Assembly: GCA_017616735.1 (NCBI GenBank) | Contig: JAFZXP010000026.1 | Span: 47,811-111,810 of the forward strand | DNA length: 64,000 bases | Reading direction: 5' to 3' | Source: Bacteroidales bacterium | Lineage (GTDB): Bacteria > Bacteroidota > Bacteroidia > Bacteroidales > F082 | Shown here: piece after piece, positions 35,901 through 43,130 of the stretch | Numbering within the stretch: the stretch's first letter is position 1 | Layout of the letters: every line of letters begins with the position of its first letter | Notes under the pieces: model-generated | What the model saw: the letters and a program-made list of their open reading frames with translations, nothing else | Told to the model about the DNA's origin: nothing | Database searches by the model: none | Translations under genes and position numbers: made by a program

Positions 35901-36588
35901 ACAATGTAGCGTAAACTGTTCTGAAGTAAGGGCTGTAGGTGTTGACCAAAGTTTTCTCTGTAAGAGCGAGGTCAGCATTTTCGAAAGTCACTTCAACTTC
36001 GATGTCGTTATACACGCGGATGCTGTTGGCAGCGGCGTCGTATCTCACGGCGTTGAGCTGTAAGGCTCCGACCTGGACACCACGCATCTGTCCCATCACG
36101 GTAACCATGGCGAGTGGAAGTTCCTCGTTGTAGCCTTTGGCTGCATAAGCTTCCTCGTTATAAACGAACTTGACTTCCTTCTCGCTCTTGCTCTGTGAAG
36201 GCTGCATAGGATACAGTTTTTCAATGCCATAGTCTGCAAGGTTGTAGTCTTTCACTGTGTAGTTCTTCACTGTCACAACTGGTGTTGCACCAAAAGGAAC
36301 AGCAATAAGTTCACGCTTGACAGGCACCTGTGGCTCGCCGATGTTACCGGCAGCGACAGAGTTGTCTAAGTTGATGATAGAGAATTCACCTTTCTCTGTT
36401 GAGACTGGCATGCTCTCAATGCTGTTGAATGAGAATGTGGCTGAGAAGCCTGTCATGCTCACGTTCTGTGCGCCACGGGCATCCTTTGCCTTTGGATTGA
36501 GGTCGATACGACCCTGTGCAAAAGCCTGGGAACCGATCAATACGATAGCCAATGCCATTGCAAGCTTTCTGAGTTGTAATCTTTTCAT
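32968..36588 (-). CDS. Lys-gingipain-like C25 peptidase, T9SS cargo (copy 3)
   Basis: A 1206-residue secreted cysteine peptidase with a signal peptide (cleavage near SQAFAQ, residue 25) and a gingipain-type propeptide. The C25 domain carries catalytic His454 in VNYTAHGSNTSWSDP and Cys487 in MGNCCQAADWG. The stretch AYIGSCPSSYWYEDYYFGVG and the double Cys are hallmarks of Kgp rather than Rgp. CARDB-like repeats follow, then the adhesin-like module (MEDFESGVFSSDWSF), an FN3-like domain and the T9SS sorting domain (VYPNPAQNVLNI). Lysine specificity is inferred from this similarity only. It is monocistronic by its promoter at 36662 and terminator at 32922. Confidence 0.9.
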   Translation of the reverse strand: MKRLQLRKLAMALAIVLIGSQAFAQGRIDLNPKAKDARGAQNVSMTGFSATFSFNSIESMPVSTEKGEFSIINLDNSVAAGNIGEPQVPVKRELIAVPFGATPVVTVKNYTVKDYNLADYGIEKLYPMQPSQSKSEKEVKFVYNEEAYAAKGYNEELPLAMVTVMGQMRGVQVGALQLNAVRYDAAANSIRVYNDIEVEVTFENADLALTEKTLVNTYSPYFRTVYATLFNEKAIRDIYDEHPDLWAVPVKVLVIANRMFEDAMQPWIEWKTEKGFYLDVNYTDEIGTSASAIKTFITNKYNEGVAAGQAPTFLIIFGDSNQVPASQTGSATHCVTDLYYYAVAGGSNDYFGDMYHSRFTAETVAEMNVMIGKSLQYEQYTMPDPSYLSNVLLIAGWDSSWNPKAGKPTIQYAMNYYYNTEHGFANVYNFLEQPYNNPYASMNTGVNFVNYTAHGSNTSWSDPSFTNSSVNSLTNQDKYFLAMGNCCQAADWGISGKCLGETFVTAANKGAFAYIGSCPSSYWYEDYYFGVGATNTFYQAPTYEESTMGVYDASFQDDFNSISAIPFVGNVAVAYSHANGYQGSVSDQYYWESYHVLGDGSICLFHTNPIENTVQHMPTLPIGMDFYTVSADPGSYVGISKDGILYGAGEIGEEGTADIQITPITSGGNAKIVVTHPQRQPYIAEVPCAAMTGAYVAVDSYALNVEQANYGETVDMNVTLKNVGTLPSGAITATLTSDCEYVTVLSGEGSCPALDPDQMDIVAGFQFEVAENVPDKLKAQFVLDVTDGTDTWSANINITLHAPVLAFEAIEKTDDAVTITFKNTGTAPFYGGVLSLTSCSPDLVFDPETLVAEDVVEGGQTLALTSNYTIASSVEPGTTFEAAYNFTTGLFEIEDIFVISYGAIMEDFESGVFSSDWSFSQTNSWTIVDGGVKGTKCAKSMNEGLSSTDYSATLTVNVLAAGNLTFQYYVSSEANYDKLFFYMDNQQMGVWSGSVAWSEFVQPVTVGQHTFKWEYHKDSSVNSGDDCAKIDDIKFPPTNVITFLAPATDLVAEVDGGNVALSWAASADADKYVIKRNGETIANAVTATSYNDVLPKDGVYTYAVFAATNAGNMSTPVTTTVVAEFDNVINPESVKVSVYPNPAQNVLNIVTDANNYEYQIINSIGQVVLSGNANGRAAVNVSELNGVYFLRIVADGNVAVRKITVK

Positions 36589-36661
36589 TGTTAATTGATT
36601 AAGTTAGTTTATTAATTTTTATTAATTGATTTTCCTTCGAAAAATCGCGTTATAAAACTTG

Positions 36662-36669
36662 CAAAGATA
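36662..36669 (-). promoter_or_regulatory. -7 element for the Kgp-like gene
   Basis: TATCTTTG on the minus strand, about 74 bp before the ATG. Same motif as before the two Rgp-like genes. Confidence 0.55.
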
Positions 36670-36716
36670 CAATTATTTTTTTAAAAGCGTCTCTTTTTTT
36701 AAAAATAATTAATCAG

Positions 36717-38306
36717 TTATTTCGACAATATCCTCTTGTATTCTTTTTTGGAATTTAAAACTTCCATGGCTTTCTGCACCATTTTGTCTTCTTTCATGAC
36801 CACCCGATAATACTTGTCAATATCCCACAAATCCTGGGCAATCATACCCTTCATCCTGAGCTTTATCCACATTTCGGAACGCTGGTATTGCTCGTCATCC
36901 CATTTCACTCCCTTGCTCTCGGCCATACTCTTCAGATTCTCTATCATATCATCGGTAATCGTGAATTCATCATTGTACAATTTGAAGTCGGGATAGTTGT
37001 GATTGAGCTGTTCGCGGTTTTTCAGCACATAATCTATGCAATAATTGTTGAACACGGTTTTTCTGACAAGGTTGGTCAGAAGCTTGGTGTTGAAAGTTGT
37101 GTCGGCCGGCATGAAAATATCTGGCATTATGCCTCCTCCACCATACACGGTGCGACCGCTGTTGAGCGTGTAATACTTAAGAGAATCAGGGAATTGAATG
37201 CTGTCGGCATGGTAGTATTCGCCATGTTCCAGACGTTTGGTCATCTCTTTGAAATAATCTTCCGAGCCTTTCTCGTACGAGCGCTGGATGCAGCGTCCTG
37301 TCGGTGTGTAGTAACGTGCTGTTGTAAGACGAATCTGTGCGCCGTCGGGCAGGTTGAACGGTCGCTGCACCAAGCCCTTGCCGAATGTGCGACGTCCGAT
37401 AAGCACTCCGCGGTCCCAATCCTGCACAGCGCCCGACACGATTTCGCTTGCCGACGCGCTGCCCTCGTCAATCAAAACCACCAATCCGCCATCGCGGAAC
37501 TCGCCGTCGCTGTCGGTTGCGAATATCTGCTTCGGACTTGCCAAACCCTCAGTAAACACGACGGTTTTATTGCTGCCCAAAAATTCGTTGCCCAAGCCGA
37601 ATGCGGTCTGCAGATAACCGCCAGAATTGCCTCGCAAGTCGAAAATCAACGATTTCATGCCTTGCGCCTTAAGCTCAGCCAAGGCTTTCTCAAACTCATC
37701 AACCGACTGCTGCGCGAACTGGTCAAGTTTTATATAGCCGATTTTTTTGTCGACCATGAAATAAGTGTTGATGCTATTGAGCGGTATCTTATCCCTAATT
37801 ATTTCAAAATCAAGTATTTCAGGGTCATCACCACGCTTAATGCCAAGCATCACTTTTGTACCCTTCTTGCCACGCAGATGCGAAGTCACAAACTCGTTGT
37901 TGATTGTCTTGCCGAAGGCATCCTCACCGTCAATCTTGATTATCCTGTCGCCAGCCATTATGCCGACTTTCTCCGACGGACCGCCCGGCACCGCCGATAC
38001 AACCAGAATGGTGTCGCGCAAAATTTGGAAAGTCACGCCTATACCCTCGAAGCTGCCTTCCAGGTTCTCGTTGGCTTTCTTGACATCCTTGGCCGCAATG
38101 TAGGTGCTGTGCGGGTCAAGCGCTTTGAGCATAGCGGTTATCGCCTCTTCGGTCAGCTTGGCCATGTCGGTGCTGTCAACATAAAACTTGTCGATTATAT
38201 ACATGGTGGTGGCCAGTTTCTGAGTGGTCGCCGCTGGATTCTCCTTATTCTGAGCCAGGCACAACTGACTGATTGTCAACAATGTAACTAATAATATCTT
38301 TTTCAT
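36717..38306 (-). CDS. C-terminal processing peptidase (S41) with PDZ domain
   Basis: Periplasmic serine peptidase of the CtpA/Prc family. The 529-residue protein has a signal peptide (to about residue 19), a PDZ domain (about 85-165; GIGVTFQI, PSEKVGIMAGDRI) and the S41 core. The core includes FDLRGNSGGYL, the Ser-Lys dyad Ser285 in GSASASE and Lys310 in RTFGKG. A C-terminal helical extension is present. Such enzymes trim or degrade envelope proteins. It is the last gene of a three-gene run with GT9 and tsaC; its ATG overlaps the tsaC stop by 1 nt. The nearby gingipain-like genes are separate units, so a link to them is only positional. Confidence 0.93.
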   Translation of the reverse strand: MKKILLVTLLTISQLCLAQNKENPAATTQKLATTMYIIDKFYVDSTDMAKLTEEAITAMLKALDPHSTYIAAKDVKKANENLEGSFEGIGVTFQILRDTILVVSAVPGGPSEKVGIMAGDRIIKIDGEDAFGKTINNEFVTSHLRGKKGTKVMLGIKRGDDPEILDFEIIRDKIPLNSINTYFMVDKKIGYIKLDQFAQQSVDEFEKALAELKAQGMKSLIFDLRGNSGGYLQTAFGLGNEFLGSNKTVVFTEGLASPKQIFATDSDGEFRDGGLVVLIDEGSASASEIVSGAVQDWDRGVLIGRRTFGKGLVQRPFNLPDGAQIRLTTARYYTPTGRCIQRSYEKGSEDYFKEMTKRLEHGEYYHADSIQFPDSLKYYTLNSGRTVYGGGGIMPDIFMPADTTFNTKLLTNLVRKTVFNNYCIDYVLKNREQLNHNYPDFKLYNDEFTITDDMIENLKSMAESKGVKWDDEQYQRSEMWIKLRMKGMIAQDLWDIDKYYRVVMKEDKMVQKAMEVLNSKKEYKRILSK

Positions 38307-38878
38307 TATGAACGTATGATTTCAAAAGAGTTGTCTTCGTTGATTCTGATAATTGTGGAAGCTTTCGGCTTGACTATGTCGTCATGGAACAAACTGACCA
38401 CGTAGTCGGCGGCGTTTTTCATATTATCCGATATGTCGATGAAGTTGGATGGCGACGGTTCACCGCTGAGATTGGCCGACGTTGATGTTATCGGATGGCC
38501 GAGCCTTTTGATTACCTCTTTGCAGAACTCGTTGGTTGTCACACGGATGCACGCGCTGCCGTCAAGCGAAAGGTTTTTGGCCAGTCCTTTTGAGTCTTTA
38601 TATATGATACTCAACGGGTTGGGTGCAGCCTTAATCAAATCGCCCACAATTGGTGACGGATTTTTTACATAGTTTTTGATGCTGTCGACTGAATCGACCA
38701 GTATTATCAGGCCTTTCTTATCGGCAGGACGGTTTTTTATCTTGTAAATCTTTTCTATTGCCCGTGAATTGGTGGCGTCGCAGCCAATTCCCCAGATGGT
38801 GTCGGTCGGATAAACTATCACCTTCCCCTCCTGGAGCAATTTCACACAAAGGTTAACTTCTTCTTCAAAAGTATTCAT
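38306..38878 (-). CDS. tsaC: L-threonylcarbamoyladenylate synthase
   Basis: YrdC/Sua5-family enzyme that makes threonylcarbamoyl-AMP for the t6A modification of ANN-decoding tRNAs. The 190-residue protein has the family landmarks YPTDTIWGIGCDA (about 21-33), KIKNRPADKKGLIILV and TSTSANLSGEPSP (the nucleotide-binding loop, about 130-142). It is the short TsaC form without the Sua5 C-terminal domain. It overlaps the GT9 gene by 4 nt upstream and the S41 gene by 1 nt downstream, so it lies in a tight operon. Confidence 0.94.
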   Translation of the reverse strand: MNTFEEEVNLCVKLLQEGKVIVYPTDTIWGIGCDATNSRAIEKIYKIKNRPADKKGLIILVDSVDSIKNYVKNPSPIVGDLIKAAPNPLSIIYKDSKGLAKNLSLDGSACIRVTTNEFCKEVIKRLGHPITSTSANLSGEPSPSNFIDISDNMKNAADYVVSLFHDDIVKPKASTIIRINEDNSFEIIRS

Positions 38879-39861
38879 AATCTATCTGTAAGTTCTTTTA
38901 TTTCAATGAAATTAGCGCAGTTAAAATGTCCTTCGGGACATTGCTTATATCCATGCAGTCCGCACGGACGGCACTTCAGATTGCGGTTTTCCTCCACAAC
39001 CGCCGAATCTTCCGACAAAGGTCCGAAGCCGAAATCGGTGACAGTGGAACAGAAAATAGCTGTGGTTGGCGCATTTTGCGAGCTTGCCAGATGCATTGGC
39101 GACGAGTCGCATACATAATTCATAGCCGCATCCTTCATCAGTGCCGCCGACTCAAGCAGGTTCAGCTTGCCGGCCAGGCTTTCGATACGCTTGCCCGGCA
39201 CATTGGCTATGATGCGGTCACAAAGCTCGGCATCGTCTTTACCACCCAGCAAATACACCTTCAAATCGTCAGGCACCAGCTTTAAAAACTGCACCCAGCG
39301 ACCCTCGGGAAACTGTTTGGTAAACCACAGTGAGCAAGGTGCCACACAAATATATCTCTCTGATTTATAAATGTTTACCTTTTCAAAAACCGCCTCACCC
39401 GGATACAAACCAGGGCGCACAGCCTTGTCGTCGGTCAAGTGAGCTATCAGCCTTTGATTGCGGTCAACCTCGTGCAGTCCGCGCACTCCAATCTCGTGTT
39501 TGGCCTTGTATGTAAAGAAACAACTGAACGGATTTTTGTTGAAGCCGGCCGTCGCCTTGGCCTTGCCGAATGTCGTGAGCAGTCCGGTAGCTGCATAGCG
39601 TTGCACGTTGACAATCAAATCGTAACGCTCGGCGCGAATTTGTTTCAAAATCGAGAAAAGATGGCGGTATTTTTTAGTTTTCTTGTCCCATGCGAACACA
39701 TTTTTTATGAAAGGGTGTCCTGCAAAAAGGCTCTCGTAGCCTTTTTTAATCACCATATCTATCTGACTGTCAGGATAATAAGCATGAAGCTTCTCGCACA
39801 AGGCTGTAGCGAGAATAACATCACCTATCGATGCGGTCTGGATGACAAGAAACTTTTTCAT
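38875..39861 (-). CDS. glycosyltransferase family 9 (LPS heptosyltransferase-like)
   Basis: Cytoplasmic GT-B glycosyltransferase of the ADP-heptose:LPS heptosyltransferase family. The 328 residues begin MKKFLVIQTASIGDVILATA, the usual N-terminal loop. ICVAPCSLWFTKQFPEGRW starts the donor-binding half, and YVCDSSPMHLASS is the conserved nucleotide-sugar motif near the C-terminus. A Cys-rich tail CRPCGLHGYKQCPEGHFNC is present, as in many family members. It builds LPS/LOS core or another surface glycan. It heads the GT9-tsaC-S41 operon with a TATTTTTG element at 39883-39890. Confidence 0.88.
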   Translation of the reverse strand: MKKFLVIQTASIGDVILATALCEKLHAYYPDSQIDMVIKKGYESLFAGHPFIKNVFAWDKKTKKYRHLFSILKQIRAERYDLIVNVQRYAATGLLTTFGKAKATAGFNKNPFSCFFTYKAKHEIGVRGLHEVDRNQRLIAHLTDDKAVRPGLYPGEAVFEKVNIYKSERYICVAPCSLWFTKQFPEGRWVQFLKLVPDDLKVYLLGGKDDAELCDRIIANVPGKRIESLAGKLNLLESAALMKDAAMNYVCDSSPMHLASSQNAPTTAIFCSTVTDFGFGPLSEDSAVVEENRNLKCRPCGLHGYKQCPEGHFNCANFIEIKELTDRL

Positions 39862-39882
39862 AGTCTTGATGTAAACAAACTA

Positions 39883-39890
39883 CAAAAATA
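39883..39890 (-). promoter_or_regulatory. -7 element for the GT9 operon
   Basis: TATTTTTG on the minus strand, about 22 bp upstream of the GT9 ATG. Confidence 0.5.
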
Positions 39891-39927
39891 CGAAATTTTC
39901 ATTGATGTTGTATATTTTTTCAAGTTT

Positions 39928-39955
39928 TCTAAAGTCTAAAAACTAAAGGCTAACG
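39928..39955. repeat. heptanucleotide array upstream of the VWA gene
   Basis: Four units (TCTAAAG, TCTAAAA, ACTAAAG, GCTAACG) followed by ACTTTTTTACTATTTTTG. The prmC promoter at 6330 has the same order: array, ACTTTTT, CTATTTTTG. Confidence 0.75.
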
Positions 39956-39965
39956 ACTTTTTTAC

Positions 39966-39973
39966 TATTTTTG
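39966..39973 (+). promoter_or_regulatory. -7 element for the VWA gene
   Basis: TATTTTTG, 26 bp before the ATG at 40000. Confidence 0.55.
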
Positions 39974-39999
39974 CACAAAATTTCTCTACAGCTTTTAAT

Positions 40000-41973
40000 A
40001 TGTGGTTGATATTAGCGGCATTGGCAATAGGGCTTGTCTACGCTTCGTTGTTGTATCTCTTTTCAAAGAAGTACAGCAAGCCTCTGACAGTTTTGCTGTT
40101 CACCTTACGCACAATTGCGGTGGCGGTGGCGGTGATGCTGTGCTTTAACCCGTATATCAAGCAGAAGACGCATAAAATCGAACAGCCGATAGTGATTTTG
40201 GCTGAGGATAATTCCGCTTCGATTACCATGACCAAAGATTCTCTGTTTTACAAGGAGAAATACCCCGAAATTCTGGATTCCATAAAAGGCCGGTTAGACA
40301 AAGACTACGACATTGTGACATACCCGTTTGGCAATCAGTACACCAACATAGCGGAAGCTTTATCGACCATCTCAAGGCAATATTACAAAAAGAATGTAGG
40401 AGCGGTGGTTCTGCTATCGGACGGCATTGTAAATCAGGGTGTCAATCCCGAATTGAACATTGACAATTATCCTTTCACAATTTATACTGTCACTTTAGGC
40501 GACACAGTTTCTTATCCGTCAATGACCATCAAAGATGTGCAATACAACAAGACTGTGCAAGCCAACATGCTGTTTCCGCTCAGAGTTACTGTAAACGCCA
40601 ACAATTACAAAGGTGATGATATTGACGTGACAGTGACAATGGATGGAGTTGAAGTGGCGGGCGCAAAAGCTCACGTCACATCAAATCGTTATTCAAAAAC
40701 ATTTGATTTCAATGTGGATTCAGGCAATGAAGGCACCAAGCAGATCAACATATTGTTAAATAAGGTGTCGTCACGTAGGGTCTTCATCAACGTGACCGAC
40801 AAAAAATACCGCATTCTTTGCTTGGCCAAGGCACCGCATCCCGACATTGCGGCAATCAGATCGGCGCTTGACAACCATTTTGAATTTGAGGTCAGATATG
40901 GCGAAAACATTGACAATATCAATGATTACGATTTGGTGATTTTGCATCAGTTTAACGCAAATGCGTCGCAGGAAGAGTCGCTGCAGATTCCGTCGCTGTC
41001 AATTATCGGTTCAGCCACCGATTTCGACGCATTCAACCAAGCGCACCGCAACCTGAGCATAAAGCGTGGCGCAGCCAACACCAATCTGGATATCAGCGCG
41101 CGCTACAACAACAATTTCGGCTTGTTTACCATAGGATCGGAAATTAAAAATGAGATAAAATCCTATCCCCCGCTGTCGTTACCCCATCTCGAAACCGTAT
41201 TCAAAGGCCGCCACGACGACCTGCTGATGATGAATATCCTGGATTTGGAAACACCGACACCTGTCATCGCTTTCACCACCAACGACGGCATCAAGCAGGC
41301 TTTTTTCTTCGGAACCGGCTGCTGGCGTTGGAAACTTTATGAATATTTCCATCATAAAAACAATGACGGTTTCAACGAATTATTGAGCAAAACGGTGAAA
41401 TATCTGCTCACCGAACAAGACAAAGAACTGACTATCAATCACAAAGACAGTTACATCACAACCGAGGTCATCAGTTTGACTGCCGAACTGCGCAACCCAA
41501 GCCGTGAATTGGTGAATGAACCCGATTTGCATATTACAATTACACGTAGAAACGACGCAAACAATGTTTCAAAATACGATTATGTGTTTGCAAGAGGCGA
41601 AAACAATTACAATCTGAAAATCGGCATGCTGCCTGAAGGCATTTACAATTATCATGCGCTCACATCGTTGGGCGGCATCGATTACAACGCCAAAGGCACA
41701 TTCTCGGTCGAAGCCATAGGAGCTGAAGCTCAAGACCTTACAGCCAACATCGAACGCATGCGCTCAATTGCTTCACAAACCAGCGGAAATCATTACTACA
41801 TCTCTGATATCAAGCAAATTATCAACGATCTGAAAAACGACGAAAGGATCACATCCATCTCGCGCGAAGAAACCCGCTATGACGATTTGATCAATATTAA
41901 ATGGCTGTTTTTCAGTATTTTAGGGCTTGTAACGATTGAATGGGTGTTGAGAAAAATGTTCGGGGTTTATTAG
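40000..41973 (+). CDS. membrane-anchored VWA-domain protein (BatA-related)
   Basis: A 657-residue inner-membrane protein. Two N-terminal membrane helices (about 1-20 and 28-49) precede a von Willebrand A-like domain with MIDAS residues DNSAS at 70-74 and Asp141 in LLSDGIVNQG. A beta-rich region follows, then a glutamine-amidotransferase-like fold (about 270-470), and a last membrane helix near the C-terminus (about 633-650). This layout matches Bacteroidota BatA-like or VWA/GATase-like proteins of unknown function. It is a single gene with its own promoter. Downstream lies the hairpin-repeat region. The role of such proteins is not settled; a metal-dependent binding function is inferred from the MIDAS. 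Confidence 0.78.
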   Translation: MWLILAALAIGLVYASLLYLFSKKYSKPLTVLLFTLRTIAVAVAVMLCFNPYIKQKTHKIEQPIVILAEDNSASITMTKDSLFYKEKYPEILDSIKGRLDKDYDIVTYPFGNQYTNIAEALSTISRQYYKKNVGAVVLLSDGIVNQGVNPELNIDNYPFTIYTVTLGDTVSYPSMTIKDVQYNKTVQANMLFPLRVTVNANNYKGDDIDVTVTMDGVEVAGAKAHVTSNRYSKTFDFNVDSGNEGTKQINILLNKVSSRRVFINVTDKKYRILCLAKAPHPDIAAIRSALDNHFEFEVRYGENIDNINDYDLVILHQFNANASQEESLQIPSLSIIGSATDFDAFNQAHRNLSIKRGAANTNLDISARYNNNFGLFTIGSEIKNEIKSYPPLSLPHLETVFKGRHDDLLMMNILDLETPTPVIAFTTNDGIKQAFFFGTGCWRWKLYEYFHHKNNDGFNELLSKTVKYLLTEQDKELTINHKDSYITTEVISLTAELRNPSRELVNEPDLHITITRRNDANNVSKYDYVFARGENNYNLKIGMLPEGIYNYHALTSLGGIDYNAKGTFSVEAIGAEAQDLTANIERMRSIASQTSGNHYYISDIKQIINDLKNDERITSISREETRYDDLINIKWLFFSILGLVTIEWVLRKMFGVY

Positions 41974-41981
41974 CTTAATAG

Positions 41982-42016
41982 TTAGAAGTTAGAAGTTAGA
42001 AGTTAGAAGTTTAAAG
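41982..42016 (+). repeat. heptanucleotide array after the VWA gene
   Basis: Four exact TTAGAAG units followed by TTTAAAG, starting 8 bp after the TAG stop codon. Confidence 0.88.
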
Positions 42017-42068
42017 TTGAAGAGTTTAATAGTATTAACGTATTAAGTATTGAAGATATGAAGACGAA

Positions 42069-42137
42069 AAACTATGCAAAGCAATCACGAATGTGAGACC
42101 TCAAAGGCTCACCCTGAAGTGATGCTTTGCATAGTTT
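42069..42137. repeat. long hairpin, copy 1 of 3
   Basis: Outer arms AAACTATGCAAAGCAATCAC and GTGATGCTTTGCATAGTTT pair over 19 bp with one bulged A. Inside, GTGAG and CTCAC pair again around CCTCAAAGG. Flanked by GACGAA on the left and GAAGTCAAT on the right. Confidence 0.92.
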
Positions 42138-42211
42138 GAAGTCAATGATAATAGTTAAAAGTTGAAAGTTGAAAGTTAAAAGTTATAAAGTATTGAAGTT
42201 CTAAAGACGGA

Positions 42212-42279
42212 AAACTATGCAAGGCATCACGAATGTGAAGCCGTAAGGATTCACCCTGAAGTGATGCTTTGCATAGTTT
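42212..42279. repeat. long hairpin, copy 2 of 3
   Basis: Outer arms AAACTATGCAAGGCATCAC and GTGATGCTTTGCATAGTTT pair over 19 bp with one G-T wobble and no bulge. The inner stem has changed on both sides to GTGAA and TTCAC, keeping the pairing (compensatory change). Confidence 0.92.
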
Positions 42280-42360
42280 GAAGTCAATGATAATAGTTAA
42301 AAGTTGAAAGTTGAAAGTTGAAAGTTAAAAGTTATAAAGTATTGAAGTTCTAAAGACGAA

Positions 42361-42430
42361 AAACTATGCAAAGCGATCACGAATGTGAGACCTCAAGGGC
42401 TCACCCCTGAAGTGATGCTTTGCATAGTTT
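42361..42430. repeat. long hairpin, copy 3 of 3
   Basis: Outer arms AAACTATGCAAAGCGATCAC and GTGATGCTTTGCATAGTTT pair with one bulged G. The inner stem is GTGAG/CTCAC as in copy 1. It ends 108 bp before the slyD start codon. Confidence 0.92.
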
Positions 42431-42538
42431 GAAGTCAATTTAAATAGTGTAGAGTTTAAAGTGTAGGGTTTAGAGTAGTTGAACGAGTTTAAAGTTGAAA
42501 AAGTTATAAAGTTTATAAAGTTAAAATATTATTAAAAA

Positions 42539-43075
42539 ATGAAAGTAGCAAACAACACAGTGGTAACGTTAACTTACACGTTACACAACGACACAAAAGA
42601 AGGCGCGGTCATCGACCAAGCCACCAAAGAGCACCCGTTGGAGGGCATTTTCGGACACGGAATGTTCCTGCCACGCTTTGAGGAATGTCTGCAAGGTCTT
42701 GAGCCAGGCGACAATTTCGGATTCCACCTCACCCCTGCCGAAGGTTACGGCGAGTACAACAAAGAGATGGTTTACACGGTGAAGATTGACATGTTCAAGG
42801 ATGAAAAAGGCAATGTCAACGAGCTCTGCAAAGAGGGCAACACCCTCCAGTTCAACGTTGGCAACGGAGCCATCATGCCGGGAACAATCAAAAAGGTAAC
42901 TGCCGAACTCGTGGATATCGACTTCAACCACCAGTTGGCCGGAGTGCCGCTCTATTTTGAAGGCGAGATTCTCAACGTACGCGAACTGCGCGAAGAAGAC
43001 ATGGGAGGCGGATGCGGCCACTGCGGTGGCAGTTGTGACAGCGGCTGTGAAGGCGGCTGCGACAGTTGCAAATAA
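42539..43075 (+). CDS. slyD: SlyD-like FKBP peptidyl-prolyl isomerase
   Basis: Cytoplasmic cis-trans prolyl isomerase and chaperone of the SlyD branch. The 178-residue protein has an FKBP core split by an insert-in-flap domain (about 70-125). It includes GMFLPRFEECLQGLEPGD (about 41-58) and PAEGYGEYN. The C-terminal tail is short and rich in Cys, Gly and His (GGGCGHCGGSC, GCEGGCDSCK), as in metal-binding SlyD tails that bind Ni or other soft metals. The tail ends in a strong terminator hairpin. The upstream region is the hairpin-repeat cluster, which could be part of its leader if transcription starts far upstream. Confidence 0.92.
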   Translation: MKVANNTVVTLTYTLHNDTKEGAVIDQATKEHPLEGIFGHGMFLPRFEECLQGLEPGDNFGFHLTPAEGYGEYNKEMVYTVKIDMFKDEKGNVNELCKEGNTLQFNVGNGAIMPGTIKKVTAELVDIDFNHQLAGVPLYFEGEILNVRELREEDMGGGCGHCGGSCDSGCEGGCDSCK

Positions 43076-43079
43076 AAAT

Positions 43080-43110
43080 AAAGCGGCGCTGGTTGCACCA
43101 GCGCCGCTTT
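43080..43110. terminator. bidirectional terminator slyD / outer-membrane protein gene
   Basis: AAAGCGGCGCTGG and CCAGCGCCGCTTT form a 13-bp perfect stem with a TTGCA loop. T-rich sequence follows on the plus strand and A/T-rich sequence on the other side, between convergent genes. Confidence 0.9.
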
Positions 43111-43130
43111 ATTTTATCATTTACAAACTA

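Larger units (their letters stand above)
41974..42538. other. 565-bp non-coding region with hairpin triplet and heptamer arrays
   Basis: This stretch has no credible gene. It holds a five-unit heptamer array, three tandem copies of a unit made of a ~70-nt hairpin plus an A/T-rich heptamer linker, and then a degenerate A/T-rich heptamer-like run up to slyD. Starts of the hairpins are 143 and 149 bp apart. The linkers share GAAGTCAATGATAATAG at the left, AGTTGAAAGTTGAAAG in the middle and AAGTATTGAAGTTCTAAAG at the right. No exact TAnnTTTG promoter is seen before slyD. Confidence 0.9.

Noticed and set aside
36888-38291. Open frame of 467 codons on the plus strand
   Set aside because: Antisense to the S41 protease gene, which has all catalytic motifs; the translation is not protein-like.
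42061-42440. Three regularly spaced repeats as a CRISPR array
   Set aside because: The spacers (~75-80 bp) are nearly identical to each other, the repeats are ~70 bp, and no cas gene is near.
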